A stretch of DNA of 64,000 nt from an uncultured Clostridia bacterium (GTDB taxonomy: Bacteria; Bacillota; Clostridia; Peptostreptococcales; Anaerovoracaceae). Shown here piece by piece: positions 34,289-44,222 of the stretch. The stretch lies in NCBI GenBank assembly GCA_937900415.1, contig CALCEY010000018.1, forward strand, positions 11,315 to 75,314, given 5' to 3'. The notes under the pieces were generated by a model. It saw nothing but the letters and a program-made list of their open reading frames with translations, was not told the DNA's origin and searched no databases. How positions within the stretch are numbered: position 1 is the first letter of the stretch; every line of letters starts with the position of its first letter. A program made the position numbers and the translations under genes.

Positions 34289-35731
34289 ATGAGAAAAACG
34301 AAAATTGTTTGCACGCTGGGACCTTCGTCCTCCGATGAAAAGACTATGGAGGCCATGCTGAAGGCCGGAATGAATGTAGTTCGCCTCAATTTTTCTCACG
34401 GAACTCATGAGGAGCACAGACAAACCATAAAGAGCTTTCGCAGCGTTAGAGATAAGCTCGGCGTTCCGGCGGCAGTGTTGCTTGATACCAAGGGCCCTGA
34501 GATAAGAACCGGAAATTTCATCAGAGGCGAAGAAATTCTGGAAAGCGGACAGAAATTCACTCTTACCACTGAAACCGTCGAAGGCACTAAGGAAAGAGTT
34601 TCCGTGACGTATAAGGATTTACCTAAGGAGGTAGCGCCAGGGAATACTGTTCTTATAAACGACGGAAAAATAGTTATAAAAGTTACCGAAACCACAGAAA
34701 ATGAGGTGGAAGGCGTCGTCGTACACGGAGGGAAAATAAGCAATCACAAAGGAATCAATCTTCCCAACGTGAAACTTAACATGCAGTATATAAGCGACAG
34801 GGACAGGGAGGATATACTTTTCGGCATTGAAAATGACGTTGATTATATAGCGGCCTCTTTTGTAAGAAGCGCTGGAGACGTATTGGAGATTAAAAAGCTC
34901 CTTGCTGAAAACGGCGGAAAAGAAATAAAGGTTATAGCTAAAATAGAGAGTACTCAGGGTATAGAGAATTTCGAGGAAATACTCGACGTCTCGGACGGAA
35001 TAATGGTGGCAAGAGGTGATTTGGGCGTAGAGGTGGCGTATGAGAAGCTGCCCGGCATACAAAAACGATTTATCAGGCGTTGTGTTCAGTCAGGCAAGAT
35101 TGCCATCACTGCGACTCAAATGCTTGAATCCATGATTTCAAGTCCCCTTCCGACAAGGGCGGAAATAACCGACGTAGCCAACGCTGTTTTCGATGGAACG
35201 TCGGCAGTGATGCTTTCCGGAGAAACAGCAGCAGGTAAATACCCCGTTGAAGCTGTTGAAACGATGGCAAAAATTGCCGGGCAGGCGGAAGAGGATCAGC
35301 CGAAGGTGCCCGCAAGAAATATGATATGGCATGAGATGGATGCGATGGATACAACCAACGCAGTCGGACATGCCGCCTGTACGCTGGCAAAGGATATAAA
35401 CGCTTCGGCTCTGATGGCTATAACAAAAACAGGCTATACTGCCAGCCGGATGTCAAAATTCAGACCGGATATACTCATCATAGGCTCGACGCCATACAGC
35501 AAAACTTACCATCAGCTTTCCCTCGTTTGGGGAGTAAGGCCTATAATGTCCAACTACAGATATGATATAGAGGAGCTTTTTCAGCATTGTGCCAGAAAGG
35601 CGATAGAGGCCGGGCTTATAGATGATGGAGACACCGTCGTAATCAGCGCCGGAATGCCGGTTGATGTTCCGGGAAATACCAATATAATAAGGGTTATAGA
35701 GGCTAAATGGCAGCTTAAAGCTAAAGCATAA
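34289..35731 (+). CDS. pyk: Pyruvate kinase
   Basis: A 480-residue pyruvate kinase converting PEP and ADP to pyruvate and ATP. The opening RKTKIVCTLGPSS and the active-site block IAKIESTQGIENF ... DGIMVARGDLGVEV are diagnostic, as is TATQMLESM. The length corresponds to the core enzyme without the extra C-terminal PEP-utiliser domain present in Bacillus. Ribosome binding site AGGGAGG precedes the ATG. It is convergent with spoVG, with a shared terminator between them. Confidence 0.97.
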   Translation: MRKTKIVCTLGPSSSDEKTMEAMLKAGMNVVRLNFSHGTHEEHRQTIKSFRSVRDKLGVPAAVLLDTKGPEIRTGNFIRGEEILESGQKFTLTTETVEGTKERVSVTYKDLPKEVAPGNTVLINDGKIVIKVTETTENEVEGVVVHGGKISNHKGINLPNVKLNMQYISDRDREDILFGIENDVDYIAASFVRSAGDVLEIKKLLAENGGKEIKVIAKIESTQGIENFEEILDVSDGIMVARGDLGVEVAYEKLPGIQKRFIRRCVQSGKIAITATQMLESMISSPLPTRAEITDVANAVFDGTSAVMLSGETAAGKYPVEAVETMAKIAGQAEEDQPKVPARNMIWHEMDAMDTTNAVGHAACTLAKDINASALMAITKTGYTASRMSKFRPDILIIGSTPYSKTYHQLSLVWGVRPIMSNYRYDIEELFQHCARKAIEAGLIDDGDTVVISAGMPVDVPGNTNIIRVIEAKWQLKAKA

Positions 35732-35751
35732 CGGGTTTCGATTCAAAATAT

Positions 35752-35781
35752 AAAACCCCGGGATTTTGATTCCGGGGTTTT
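35752..35781. terminator. Bidirectional terminator between pyk and spoVG
   Basis: AAAACCCCGG and CCGGGGTTTT form a hairpin with a short A/T loop. A-rich and T-rich flanks suit termination of both convergent genes. Confidence 0.85.
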
Positions 35782-35794
35782 ATAGATAATAGGC

Positions 35795-36076
35795 TTATTG
35801 CTTCTGTATTTCGTCTTGATCCTGTGATATCTTTTCATATTCTTTAAATATTGCGTTTTTGATTTTTTCTCTCGTTTCGGAAAGAATAGGGTGCGCTATA
35901 TCCCTAAAATCGCCCTCACCCATTTTACGGCTTGGCATTGCGATGAAGAGACCGTTCTGCCCGTCGATTATTTTAATGTCGTGTACTACAAACTCTTCGT
36001 CAAACGTGATTGAAACTATTGCTTTCATTTTTCCGTCATCAGTGACTTTTCTAATCCTTACGTCGGTAATCTCCAT
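35795..36076 (-). CDS. spoVG: Septation/RNA-binding regulator SpoVG
   Basis: A 93-residue protein with the SpoVG signature MEITDVRIRKVTDDGKMKA and GLFIAMPSRK. SpoVG is a small nucleic-acid-binding regulator that affects septation, sporulation and virulence genes in Firmicutes. A ribosome binding site GAAAGGTGG precedes its ATG. In Bacillus it stands immediately before glmU and prs; here it is inverted and separated from them by murC and a 700-base spacer. Confidence 0.95.
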   Translation of the reverse strand: MEITDVRIRKVTDDGKMKAIVSITFDEEFVVHDIKIIDGQNGLFIAMPSRKMGEGDFRDIAHPILSETREKIKNAIFKEYEKISQDQDEIQKQ

Positions 36077-36783
36077 TATCTTTCCACCTTTCTTACACTT
36101 ACACTTTTTATCATAATCAGTATATCTTATAAGAAAGGCTTTTGCAATAAATTTTTCAAATTATGATATATTTTGTAAAAAATGTAAAAAAATTACTTAA
36201 ATACATTTTTGACTATCGGGGAATATAATAGAATAGAATTCTTTTTTGGTTTTTTGTTAAATATACAAGCATTTTCACCTGTGATATGGTATAATAAACC
36301 CGATATTATATTGTTCGGCGTTGCCGCAAGGCAGGGTTCATTGAATCACCGCTGATATACTTGCTTTGTGGTATAATGAACCCGATATTATATTCTTCGG
36401 CCTCTCCGCGGGGAGACGGACGGTTTAAAAATATTTGTGCGGTCGGTCGGTTCTGCTCGCTGATGCTTTCGTGAAAACAAAGCTCTAAATAATATATAAG
36501 CGTGCTTACAGTAAGAGGAGAGCATCGCATGGGCGCACGGCAGATTTGCATGCGCCGTATTTTATGATAAAATACCTACAGGCATAATTTTAAATATGGC
36601 CTGCATGGCCTTATGTGGAGCGACAGAAACTGAGACATACGTTCTGTATAAAAACGTTCGGCTGAATAAATAGAAAAAGAATACATCAGGTTATATCCGC
36701 CCTCAAAATGAATAAGCGGCGGACATAAACCGTGAACCATAAAAATAAAAGAATAATACTTTAAAACTGAAGGAGCATTAAGA
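36077..36783. other. Non-coding spacer between spoVG and murC
   Basis: No gene is supported. It must hold the spoVG promoter near its left end. It contains two near-identical 32-base segments with extended -10 motifs (described separately). The rest is A/T-rich with no further recognised structure. Confidence 0.5.
36288..36401 (+). repeat. Duplicated 32-base promoter-like segment
   Basis: Copies at 36288-36319 and 36370-36401 differ at two positions. Both begin (T)GGTATAAT, an extended -10 motif, then continue AACCCGATATTATATT and TTCGGC. The period is 82 bases. They may be tandem promoters created by duplication. Confidence 0.65.
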
Positions 36784-38160
36784 ATGATCAGTCTTACAGA
36801 TTATAAATCCATACATTGTATCGGAATCGGTGGAATAGGACTCTCAGCAATCGGGGAGATACTTCTTTCGAGGGGGCATGAGGTAACCGGCTCCGATATG
36901 AAAGAGTCGGAAATAACATTAAGCCTCGCGGCAAAGGGGGCGAAAATTTTTATAGGCCATAGAGCGGAAAATGTGGCAGATGCGGATCTGATAGTTTATT
37001 CGGCGGCAGTGGCCGCCGATAATCCAGAGCTTTTAGAAGCCGCCAGAAGAAACATTCCGGCGATAACAAGAGCTCAGATGCTGGGAATCCTTATGAAAGG
37101 ATATGAAAACAGCATAGCGATTTCAGGAACCCACGGAAAGACCACAACCACTTCTATGGTTTCTTTAATTTTAGAAAGAGCTAAATTTGAACCAACTATC
37201 TTGGTAGGAGGCAATCTTTCCGAAATTGGAGGCAACGTCAAGGTAGGACACAGCAAATATTTCGTTACGGAAGCGTGTGAATACATGGACAGCTTCCTGA
37301 GTCTGAAGCCGAAGATTGAAATAATTCTCAATATAGATTCTGATCACCTCGATTATTTTAAAGATATAGAGCATATAGTGAAATCCTTCGACAAGTTTGC
37401 GTCGCTGGTACCGGAGGATGGTTTTGTAGTCGCATATGAGGCGAACCCCTTTGTAAACAAAGTAATAAAAAATCTCAGGAATGTCATTACCTTTGGTCTT
37501 AATGAAAGCTGCACATATTATGCGAAGGATATAGTGTTCAACGAAGACGGAATGCCGTCCTTTGACGTAGAAAAAAAAGGCGTACGCCTGGCCAAAGTAC
37601 AGCTTTCAGTACCGGGAGAGCATAATATACTCAACGCTTTGGCAGCGTTTGCCTGCTGTCACAGCCTGGGAGCCGGAGTGGAGGTGATTAAAGAAACTCT
37701 CGAAAGCTATCACGGAACGCAAAGGCGTTTCGACATAGTCGGACTTACCGAAAAAGGTGTAAAGATAGTAGATGATTACGCCCATCATCCGACGGAAATA
37801 AAAGCAACTCTGACGGCATGTCAAAACATACCTCATAATAAGCTGTGGTGTATATTCCAGCCGCATACTTATACGAGGACGATGGCCCTCTTCGACGAAT
37901 TTGCGTCGGCTTTTGAAAAGGCTGATGTTCTCATTCTGGCAGAAATATATGCGGCAAGGGAGAAAAATATTTATAAAATTTCTTCAGAGCAGCTGGCTGA
38001 AAGCATAAAAAAAGCATATCCTGACAAGAAAGTCCTTTTTATAGATGATTTCGCTGAAATAGCAAGTTATGCAGACAAGAATTCAGAAAGCGGAGATTTG
38101 ATTCTGACTATGGGGGCCGGAGATATATATAAAGTCGGAGAAATGATTCTTGAAAAATAA
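36784..38160 (+). CDS. murC: UDP-N-acetylmuramate--L-alanine ligase
   Basis: A 458-residue cytoplasmic peptidoglycan precursor ligase that adds L-alanine to UDP-MurNAc. The N-terminal Rossmann motif is HCIGIGGIGLSAIGEILLSR, the ATP-binding loop AISGTHGKTTTTSM lies near residue 116, and DDYAHHPTEIKATL is the family motif in the C-terminal part. Length is normal. The ATG follows AAGGAGC. It begins a run of genes on the plus strand with the glmU-like gene 77 bases downstream. Confidence 0.97.
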   Translation: MISLTDYKSIHCIGIGGIGLSAIGEILLSRGHEVTGSDMKESEITLSLAAKGAKIFIGHRAENVADADLIVYSAAVAADNPELLEAARRNIPAITRAQMLGILMKGYENSIAISGTHGKTTTTSMVSLILERAKFEPTILVGGNLSEIGGNVKVGHSKYFVTEACEYMDSFLSLKPKIEIILNIDSDHLDYFKDIEHIVKSFDKFASLVPEDGFVVAYEANPFVNKVIKNLRNVITFGLNESCTYYAKDIVFNEDGMPSFDVEKKGVRLAKVQLSVPGEHNILNALAAFACCHSLGAGVEVIKETLESYHGTQRRFDIVGLTEKGVKIVDDYAHHPTEIKATLTACQNIPHNKLWCIFQPHTYTRTMALFDEFASAFEKADVLILAEIYAAREKNIYKISSEQLAESIKKAYPDKKVLFIDDFAEIASYADKNSESGDLILTMGAGDIYKVGEMILEK

Positions 38161-38237
38161 CTTCTGAGAAATAATCGGATTAGTGAAAAATACTTTCCGG
38201 AAAGTAAAAATTAGGAATAACTTAACTGGAGGTAAAA

Positions 38238-38936
38238 ATGTTTCTTGAAGAATTAGAAAAAAAACGAGCCGCAAGACTTGCAGTAATAGAAAAACACTTA
38301 AAAAACGGCGTTCGCTTTGTCGATGAAATGACGGCTTATATAGACGAACAGGTCGTCATAGGCGAAGGAACGCTTATAGGACCTTGCGTCACCCTTGAGG
38401 GGGACACTGAAATAGGCGCAGGTTGTTTTATAGGACAAAATACTGTAATTACAAATTCAAAGGTTGGAGACAAAGTAGAAATAAGAAGCTCAGTAATCAT
38501 CGACAGCGTTATAGGAAGCGAAACCAAGGTAGGACCTTTTGCATATCTTAGACCGCAAAGCCGCGTAGGCAGCAAATGCAAGATAGGAGACTTTGTAGAG
38601 GTTAAAAATTCTACCCTTGGCGACGGAACAAAGGCGTCTCACCTTACGTATATAGGGGATTCGGATATAGGCAGAGACGTTAATTTGGGCTGCGGAGTGG
38701 TATTTGTCAATTACGACGGAACGAGCAAATATCGCTCTGAGGTTGAAGACGGAGCATTTATAGGCTGCAACAGCAATCTTGTATCTCCCGTAAAGGTGGG
38801 AGAAGGCGCATATATAGCAGCAGGAAGCACTGTTACAGAAGATGTGGAGGGGGACGCACTTTATATAGCCCGTTCGCGCGGCAGAAAATTGCCGGGATGG
38901 GTTTCGGCGAGAGGTATTTTGAAAAAGAAAAAATAG
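38238..38936 (+). CDS. GlmU-like acetyltransferase (left-handed beta-helix) lacking the uridyltransferase domain
   Basis: A 232-residue protein of hexapeptide repeats that matches only the C-terminal half of GlmU: RPQSRVGSKCKIGDFVEVKN, the active-site histidine region KASHLTYIGDS, and GCGVVFVNYDG. Its N-terminal 40 residues are a short helical lead, not a nucleotidyltransferase. Full-length GlmU is about 450 residues and also forms UDP-GlcNAc. Here the gene is directly upstream of prs, the normal glmU position in Firmicutes, so it is probably the orthologue with the N-domain lost or encoded elsewhere. It should acetylate glucosamine-1-phosphate. Confidence 0.85.
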   Translation: MFLEELEKKRAARLAVIEKHLKNGVRFVDEMTAYIDEQVVIGEGTLIGPCVTLEGDTEIGAGCFIGQNTVITNSKVGDKVEIRSSVIIDSVIGSETKVGPFAYLRPQSRVGSKCKIGDFVEVKNSTLGDGTKASHLTYIGDSDIGRDVNLGCGVVFVNYDGTSKYRSEVEDGAFIGCNSNLVSPVKVGEGAYIAAGSTVTEDVEGDALYIARSRGRKLPGWVSARGILKKKK

Positions 38937-38970
38937 CAAAAAGCACGATTAAGAAGGCGAGGTAAAAAAA

Positions 38971-39921
38971 GTGAGAAGCGGAGTATTTGCTGACTACAAA
39001 ATCTTTGCATGCAATTCCAATCTGGAACTTGCTTCGGAAATTTCAGGAATAATGGGAAAACCTTTAGGCAAGGCCACCGTCACTAAATTCAGCGACGGCG
39101 AAATTTCCGTAAACATCTGGGAGACTGTCAGAGGTCTGGACGTATACATAATTCAGTCAACATGCAGTCCTGTAAACGATAACCTGATGGAGCTGCTGAT
39201 AATGATAGACGCAATGAAGAGAGCGTCTGCCGGAAGAATAAACGCGGTAATCCCTTATTATGGGTATGCCAGACAGGACAGAAAGGCCAAGGCAAGAGAT
39301 CCGATCACGGCAAAGCTTGTAGCTGATCTCATAGTAGCGGCCGGGGCTGACAGGGTTTTGACGATGGATCTTCATGCAAACCAGATACAGGGATATTTCA
39401 ACATTCCTGTGGATCACCTTTTGGGAATGCCTATACTTGCAAAGTATTTCAAAGAAAAGAATATGGACGATTTAGTAGTGGTATCTCCGGACCATGGCAG
39501 CGTAACGAGAGCAAGGAATCTTGCGCAGTATCTCAACTGTCCTATTGCTATTATAGACAAAAGAAGACCTGAACCTAACAAGAGTGAAATCATGAATATC
39601 ATCGGTAACATAGACGACAAGAACTGTATAATAATAGATGATATGATAGATACTGCGGGCACGATATGCAATGCTGCTAATGCAATCAAGGATTTGGGAG
39701 CAAAGTCAGTGAGAGCGGCAGCAACTCATCCGGTGCTTTCAGGCCCGGCTATCCAGCGTATCAGAGATTCTGCAATAGAGGAGCTGGTTCTTCTCAATAC
39801 TGTGCCTATGCCTGAAGAAAAGAAGCTTGAAAAGATGACTTTCCTGTCAGTAGCTCCGCTGTTTGCCGAAGCTATGACAAGAGTTTTCACAAACGGCTCA
39901 ATAAGCGTGCTTTTCGATTAG
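38971..39921 (+). CDS. prs: Ribose-phosphate pyrophosphokinase
   Basis: A 316-residue PRPP synthetase. The motifs INAVIPYYGYARQDRKAKAR (ATP loop), MDLHANQIQGYF and the PRPP loop IIIDDMIDTAGTICN are clear. The start is GTG at 38971, preceded by AAGGCGAGG. It supplies PRPP for nucleotides, histidine and tryptophan. It follows the GlmU-like gene as in Bacillus, but ctc (L25), usually between prs and pth, is absent. Confidence 0.97.
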   Translation: MRSGVFADYKIFACNSNLELASEISGIMGKPLGKATVTKFSDGEISVNIWETVRGLDVYIIQSTCSPVNDNLMELLIMIDAMKRASAGRINAVIPYYGYARQDRKAKARDPITAKLVADLIVAAGADRVLTMDLHANQIQGYFNIPVDHLLGMPILAKYFKEKNMDDLVVVSPDHGSVTRARNLAQYLNCPIAIIDKRRPEPNKSEIMNIIGNIDDKNCIIIDDMIDTAGTICNAANAIKDLGAKSVRAAATHPVLSGPAIQRIRDSAIEELVLLNTVPMPEEKKLEKMTFLSVAPLFAEAMTRVFTNGSISVLFD

Positions 39922-39988
39922 TACATATAGAGAGTTAACGGAAGAAGCCTGAGAAGATTTATTCAGGCTCTGATAATACGAATTTAAA

Positions 39989-40030
39989 AGGTTGCATTTT
40001 TCGGGAAGTATTTCCCGGAAAATGCAACCT
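39989..40030 (+). repeat. Large inverted repeat between prs and pth
   Basis: GGTTGCATTTT-tCGGGAA and TTCCCGgAAAATGCAACC form a stem of about 17 pairs around a 4-base loop. No T tract follows, so it is not a standard terminator. A smaller hairpin (AGCCTGA / TCAGGCT) precedes it at about 39947-39969. Confidence 0.6.
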
Positions 40031-40096
40031 CGTCTCTTTAAGAGACTATCGCTTTCAATATTAAAAATTTACTGTCTGAAAGAAAGGACCGGTAGA

Positions 40097-40735
40097 ATGT
40101 ATGTAGTTGTGGGGCTTGGAAATCCCGGGAAAAAATACGAAAATACCCGTCATAATATGGGATTTATGACGATAGACACTTTGGCTGAAAAATATGATAT
40201 AAGGGTTAACAAGATAAAATTCAAGGCTCTCGTAGGCGAGGGACGTATCGCAGGACATAAGGTTATCCTTGCCAAGCCTCAGACATATATGAACCTGAGC
40301 GGCGAAGCCGTGAGGGAAATCATGGATTTCTATAAAATTGAGCCGCAGGAGCTGATAGTCATATATGATGATATAGACATTCCGACCGGAACCATAAGGA
40401 TAAGGAAAAAAGGCAGTTCGGGTACTCATAACGGAATGAGGAATATACTGTATCATATAAAAAGGGAAGATTTTCCGAGAATAAGAGTGGGAATTGGTTC
40501 AGGAAAACATGAGAATCTCATAAATTACGTTACAGGCGGCGTTTCGAGAGAGGAGAAGGCGCTGCTTGGAGAATCAATAATCAAGGCCTCCGAGGGAGCA
40601 GCTTGCATAATTGAAAAGGGTATAGACAGGGCAATGAACGAATACAATGTAAGGCTGCAAAAAGAAAGAAAATCCAAAGAACAGCTATGTGAAGCTGAAG
40701 CAAAAACAAAATGTGAGGAAGCAAAAAATGATTAA
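40097..40735 (+). CDS. pth: Peptidyl-tRNA hydrolase
   Basis: A 212-residue enzyme that recycles peptidyl-tRNA. The N-terminus MYVVVGLGNPGKKYENTRHN contains the conserved Asn10 and catalytic histidine 19; KPQTYMNLSGEAV and HNGMRNI are family motifs. The start at 40097 follows AAAGGACCGG. The final 20-25 residues are a charged extension beyond the usual end. Its last 8 bases overlap the mfd start. It corresponds to spoVC of Bacillus. Confidence 0.95.
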   Translation: MYVVVGLGNPGKKYENTRHNMGFMTIDTLAEKYDIRVNKIKFKALVGEGRIAGHKVILAKPQTYMNLSGEAVREIMDFYKIEPQELIVIYDDIDIPTGTIRIRKKGSSGTHNGMRNILYHIKREDFPRIRVGIGSGKHENLINYVTGGVSREEKALLGESIIKASEGAACIIEKGIDRAMNEYNVRLQKERKSKEQLCEAEAKTKCEEAKND

Positions 40736-43700
40736 CATTTCCGGTGTATCCGAGTCGCGAGTAGCTCCGGTAGCCGCTTATTTTGCCAAAAAAGAAAGTC
40801 AAAGCATAATCTTGACTGCGACTTATGTCAGAGCCAGAAGATTAGCCGAAGATCTTTCTTTTTTTGCGGGTGATAAAAAAATCCTTGTAATGCCGGAGGA
40901 GGAGCAGGTATTTTTAAGGTATGAGGCTAAAAATCATGAACAGCTGATTGAACGAATGAAAGCCTTGAAGGCGCTGCGGACGGGAGCCCCCGTCATAGTT
41001 GTAGCGCCTGTTTCTGCCGCCCTGAAAAGGATTGCGCCTCACGAAATATTTGAAGAAAAGGTTGTAAAGCTCGCTATGGGTGAAGAAACAGATCTTGACC
41101 GGCTCAGGGAAAGCCTTACGGCAATGGGTTATGAGTATGCTGAAATGGTCGAAAGTCAGGGACAGTTCAGCATAAGGGGCGGAATAGTAGATATATTTAC
41201 ACCTGACAGCGACTGGCCTTACAGGGTAGAGCTCTTCGGGACAGAGGTAGATTCGATAAGGACATTCAGTCAAGATACTCAACGTTCTCTGGAAAATTTG
41301 AAATTTATTGAAATCTATCCTGCAAAGCAGCTTATCGCCTCCAGGTCTGATTTGGAAAGAGGATGCAGGCTCATAAGAAAAGAGTATGAAAAGCAGGCGA
41401 AGCGATTGTCAGAAAGAAGAATCACAGCGCAGGCTCAAATTGCCGCCGGCAATGGGAGAGATTCAAAGCTGGATACTCTTGAAAAGACGGAAGATGTGAA
41501 TTCTGCTGCGGCCTCTAAGCTGATCGGGCTGGCGGAACAGATATGCGAATATATAGAGAATGTTTCCGACTTAAAATATCTTGAAAATTATATTCACTAC
41601 TTTTATGACAGGACAGATCTCCTCTGGGATTATATGACGGAGGGAACTGTCATGCTCGATGACCCGGAGAGGATAACGGAGCTTTTGGAGCTTAGGGAGA
41701 AGGAGCTGAAAGAGGACTTCAAAGTTCTGCTTGAGCGCGGAGAAGCTGTGCCTAAGGATTCCGCCCTTATAACGGGAAGAGAGGAGCTTGGAAAAGCTCT
41801 CAGCCTGAAAAATACCGTAGTTTTCACTCCTTTTCCGAAAAGGATAAAGGGAATAGATAAATTTGACAGGATAATCAATGTAAACAGCCGTCAGATGATA
41901 AATTTTGCCGGCAATTTGACGCTTCTTGAAACCGAGCTTAAAGCTTATGCAAAAAAGGATTACCATATCACGATGGTTATGAGCTCCGACGGCAGGCTGG
42001 AAAATATGAAGGATTTCGTCGCAAGAACAGGCCTTGAGGACAGAGTTGTCTTTGCCAAAGGAAGCCTGACCTCAGGCATGGATTTTCCTGAAGAAAAAAG
42101 ATGCTGGATATGTGAAAACGATATATTTCAGCACAAAAAGAAGAATAAGAGAAAGAAAGCCTTTAAAGATAAAGGACAGAAAATACGTTCCTTTTCAGAC
42201 ATAAAAAAAGGCGATTATGTCGTACATGAGAACCACGGAATAGGAAAGTTTACAGGCATAGAACAGCTCAAAGTTCAGGGCGAAAAGAAGGATTACATCA
42301 AGATAAAGTATGCCGGAAACGATATTTTATATATTCCGGTGGAGCAGATGGATCTGGTTCAGAAATATATCGGAGGCGACGGCTCATCGCCGAAAATCAA
42401 CAAGCTTTCCGGAGGCGAATGGAAAAATACAAAGGCTAAGGCTAAAGCCGCGATCGCCGTTTTAGCCAAGGATTTGATAGACCTTTATGCAAAACGTAAG
42501 ATGGAAAAGGGATTTTCCTTCGGCAAAGACAGCGTATGGCAGAAGCAGTTTGAGGAAAGTTTTCCATATGAGGAAACTCAGGACCAGCTTAGAGCGACAG
42601 ACGAGATAAAGGAAGATATGGAAAAGCCTTTTCCGATGGACAGACTTCTCTGCGGCGACGTTGGCTTCGGCAAGACGGAGGTGGCTGCGAGGGCCATTTT
42701 CAAATGTATAGACTGCGGAAAACAGGCCGCAGTGCTTGTTCCGACTACCATACTGGCAAACCAGCATTTTTATACGCTAAAAGAACGCTTTGAGGGCTTC
42801 CCTTTCAATATAGAGATGCTTTCAAGATTCAGGAGCGACGCTCAGCAGAGGGAAATTGAAGAAAAGCTGAAAAATGGCGAGCTGGACCTGATAATAGGAA
42901 CTCACAGGCTTCTCGGAAAAAATGTAAGGTTTAAAGACTTGGGCTTGCTGGTAGTTGACGAGGAGCAGAGATTCGGAGTTGAACACAAGGAACAGATAAA
43001 AAAACTTAAAGAGAATATAGATGTTCTTACCCTTTCTGCTACGCCCATACCGCGCACACTCAATATGTCTCTTACAGGAATAAAAGATATGAGTTTAATC
43101 GAAGAGCCGCCGGAGGAAAGGTATCCGGTGCAGACCTATGTAATGGAACAGGACGATTTTTTGATAAGAGATATAATAGAAAGGGAAATGGGCAGAGGCG
43201 GTCAGGTTTATGTGGTGTTCAACAGAGTTAAAGGGATCCATCAGATAGCTGACAGAATACAGCAGCTGGTGCCTGAAGCACGAATTGCAGTAGGTCACGG
43301 TCAGATGAATGAATCCGCTCTGGAGGATACCATGATAGGTTTTATAAACGGAGAACAGGATATTCTTATAAGTACGACGATAATAGAATCAGGGATAGAT
43401 ATACCGAATGCAAATACGATGATAATCATGGATGCCGACAGATACGGCCTTTCGCAGCTTTATCAGCTCAGAGGAAGAGTCGGAAGATCCAATCGTCAGG
43501 CTTATGCCTATCTCATGTATCAGCGCGACAAGGTTCTTACGGAAACTGCGGAAAAACGCCTGAGAGCTATTCGAGAATTCACTGAATTCGGTTCCGGTTT
43601 TAAGGTCGCTATGCGCGATCTTGAAATAAGGGGAGCGGGCAACATGCTTGGAGCAGAGCAGCACGGCCATATCGTAAACGTTGGTTATGAGCTTTATTGC

Positions 43701-44222
43701 AAGATGGTTGACGACGCTGTAAGAGCGCTGGAGGGAGAGATAGTAAACGACGACAAGGAGGAAATAACCATAGACCTTAAGGCTTCGGCATATATTCCGG
43801 AAAGCTATATAAGCAGTGAATCGGTAAAGCTTCAAATGTATAAAAAAATCGCCTCCATAAGGAATTATGACGATGAAGACGAAATTATAGACGAACTTTT
43901 GGACCGCTTTGGAGACGTACCTCAGACGGCCGTAAATCTTGTGAAAATTTCTCATATAAGATATCTTTCGGAATTGATGTCGGTCACAGAGATAAAACAG
44001 GATAAGAATAAGGTTACGTTGAATTTTTCGCCTGAAAATCCTCTAAGCGGATATGCACTTTTAAACGCTACGGAAAAATTCGGTCCTAAGCTTTTTATTC
44101 ATGGCGGAAAACAGCCTTTCATCAGGTTGACCATAGATGAAAGAAAAAATATAGAAGAAACTCTTGCCCTTCTTTCTCTGCTGGCGGACAACAGAAAAGG
44201 AAAAAGCCATTCGGACAGCTGA
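40728..44222 (+). CDS. mfd: Transcription-repair coupling factor Mfd
   Basis: A 1164-residue ATP-dependent translocase that removes stalled RNA polymerase and recruits UvrA. It has the UvrB-like N-terminal module, the RNA polymerase-interacting CarD-like domain (GDYVVHENHGIGKFTGIEQL), and RecG-like motor motifs including Walker A GDVGFGKTEVA, DEEQ box VVDEEQRFG and SATPIPRTLNMSL. The C-terminal TRCF domain is present. The start at 40728 follows GAGGAAGC within pth and overlaps it by 8 bases, implying coupled translation. Confidence 0.97.
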   Translation: MINISGVSESRVAPVAAYFAKKESQSIILTATYVRARRLAEDLSFFAGDKKILVMPEEEQVFLRYEAKNHEQLIERMKALKALRTGAPVIVVAPVSAALKRIAPHEIFEEKVVKLAMGEETDLDRLRESLTAMGYEYAEMVESQGQFSIRGGIVDIFTPDSDWPYRVELFGTEVDSIRTFSQDTQRSLENLKFIEIYPAKQLIASRSDLERGCRLIRKEYEKQAKRLSERRITAQAQIAAGNGRDSKLDTLEKTEDVNSAAASKLIGLAEQICEYIENVSDLKYLENYIHYFYDRTDLLWDYMTEGTVMLDDPERITELLELREKELKEDFKVLLERGEAVPKDSALITGREELGKALSLKNTVVFTPFPKRIKGIDKFDRIINVNSRQMINFAGNLTLLETELKAYAKKDYHITMVMSSDGRLENMKDFVARTGLEDRVVFAKGSLTSGMDFPEEKRCWICENDIFQHKKKNKRKKAFKDKGQKIRSFSDIKKGDYVVHENHGIGKFTGIEQLKVQGEKKDYIKIKYAGNDILYIPVEQMDLVQKYIGGDGSSPKINKLSGGEWKNTKAKAKAAIAVLAKDLIDLYAKRKMEKGFSFGKDSVWQKQFEESFPYEETQDQLRATDEIKEDMEKPFPMDRLLCGDVGFGKTEVAARAIFKCIDCGKQAAVLVPTTILANQHFYTLKERFEGFPFNIEMLSRFRSDAQQREIEEKLKNGELDLIIGTHRLLGKNVRFKDLGLLVVDEEQRFGVEHKEQIKKLKENIDVLTLSATPIPRTLNMSLTGIKDMSLIEEPPEERYPVQTYVMEQDDFLIRDIIEREMGRGGQVYVVFNRVKGIHQIADRIQQLVPEARIAVGHGQMNESALEDTMIGFINGEQDILISTTIIESGIDIPNANTMIIMDADRYGLSQLYQLRGRVGRSNRQAYAYLMYQRDKVLTETAEKRLRAIREFTEFGSGFKVAMRDLEIRGAGNMLGAEQHGHIVNVGYELYCKMVDDAVRALEGEIVNDDKEEITIDLKASAYIPESYISSESVKLQMYKKIASIRNYDDEDEIIDELLDRFGDVPQTAVNLVKISHIRYLSELMSVTEIKQDKNKVTLNFSPENPLSGYALLNATEKFGPKLFIHGGKQPFIRLTIDERKNIEETLALLSLLADNRKGKSHSDS

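Noticed and set aside
36288..36401. CRISPR-like short direct repeat
   Set aside because: Only two copies exist with an 82-base period and no further spacers or cas genes.
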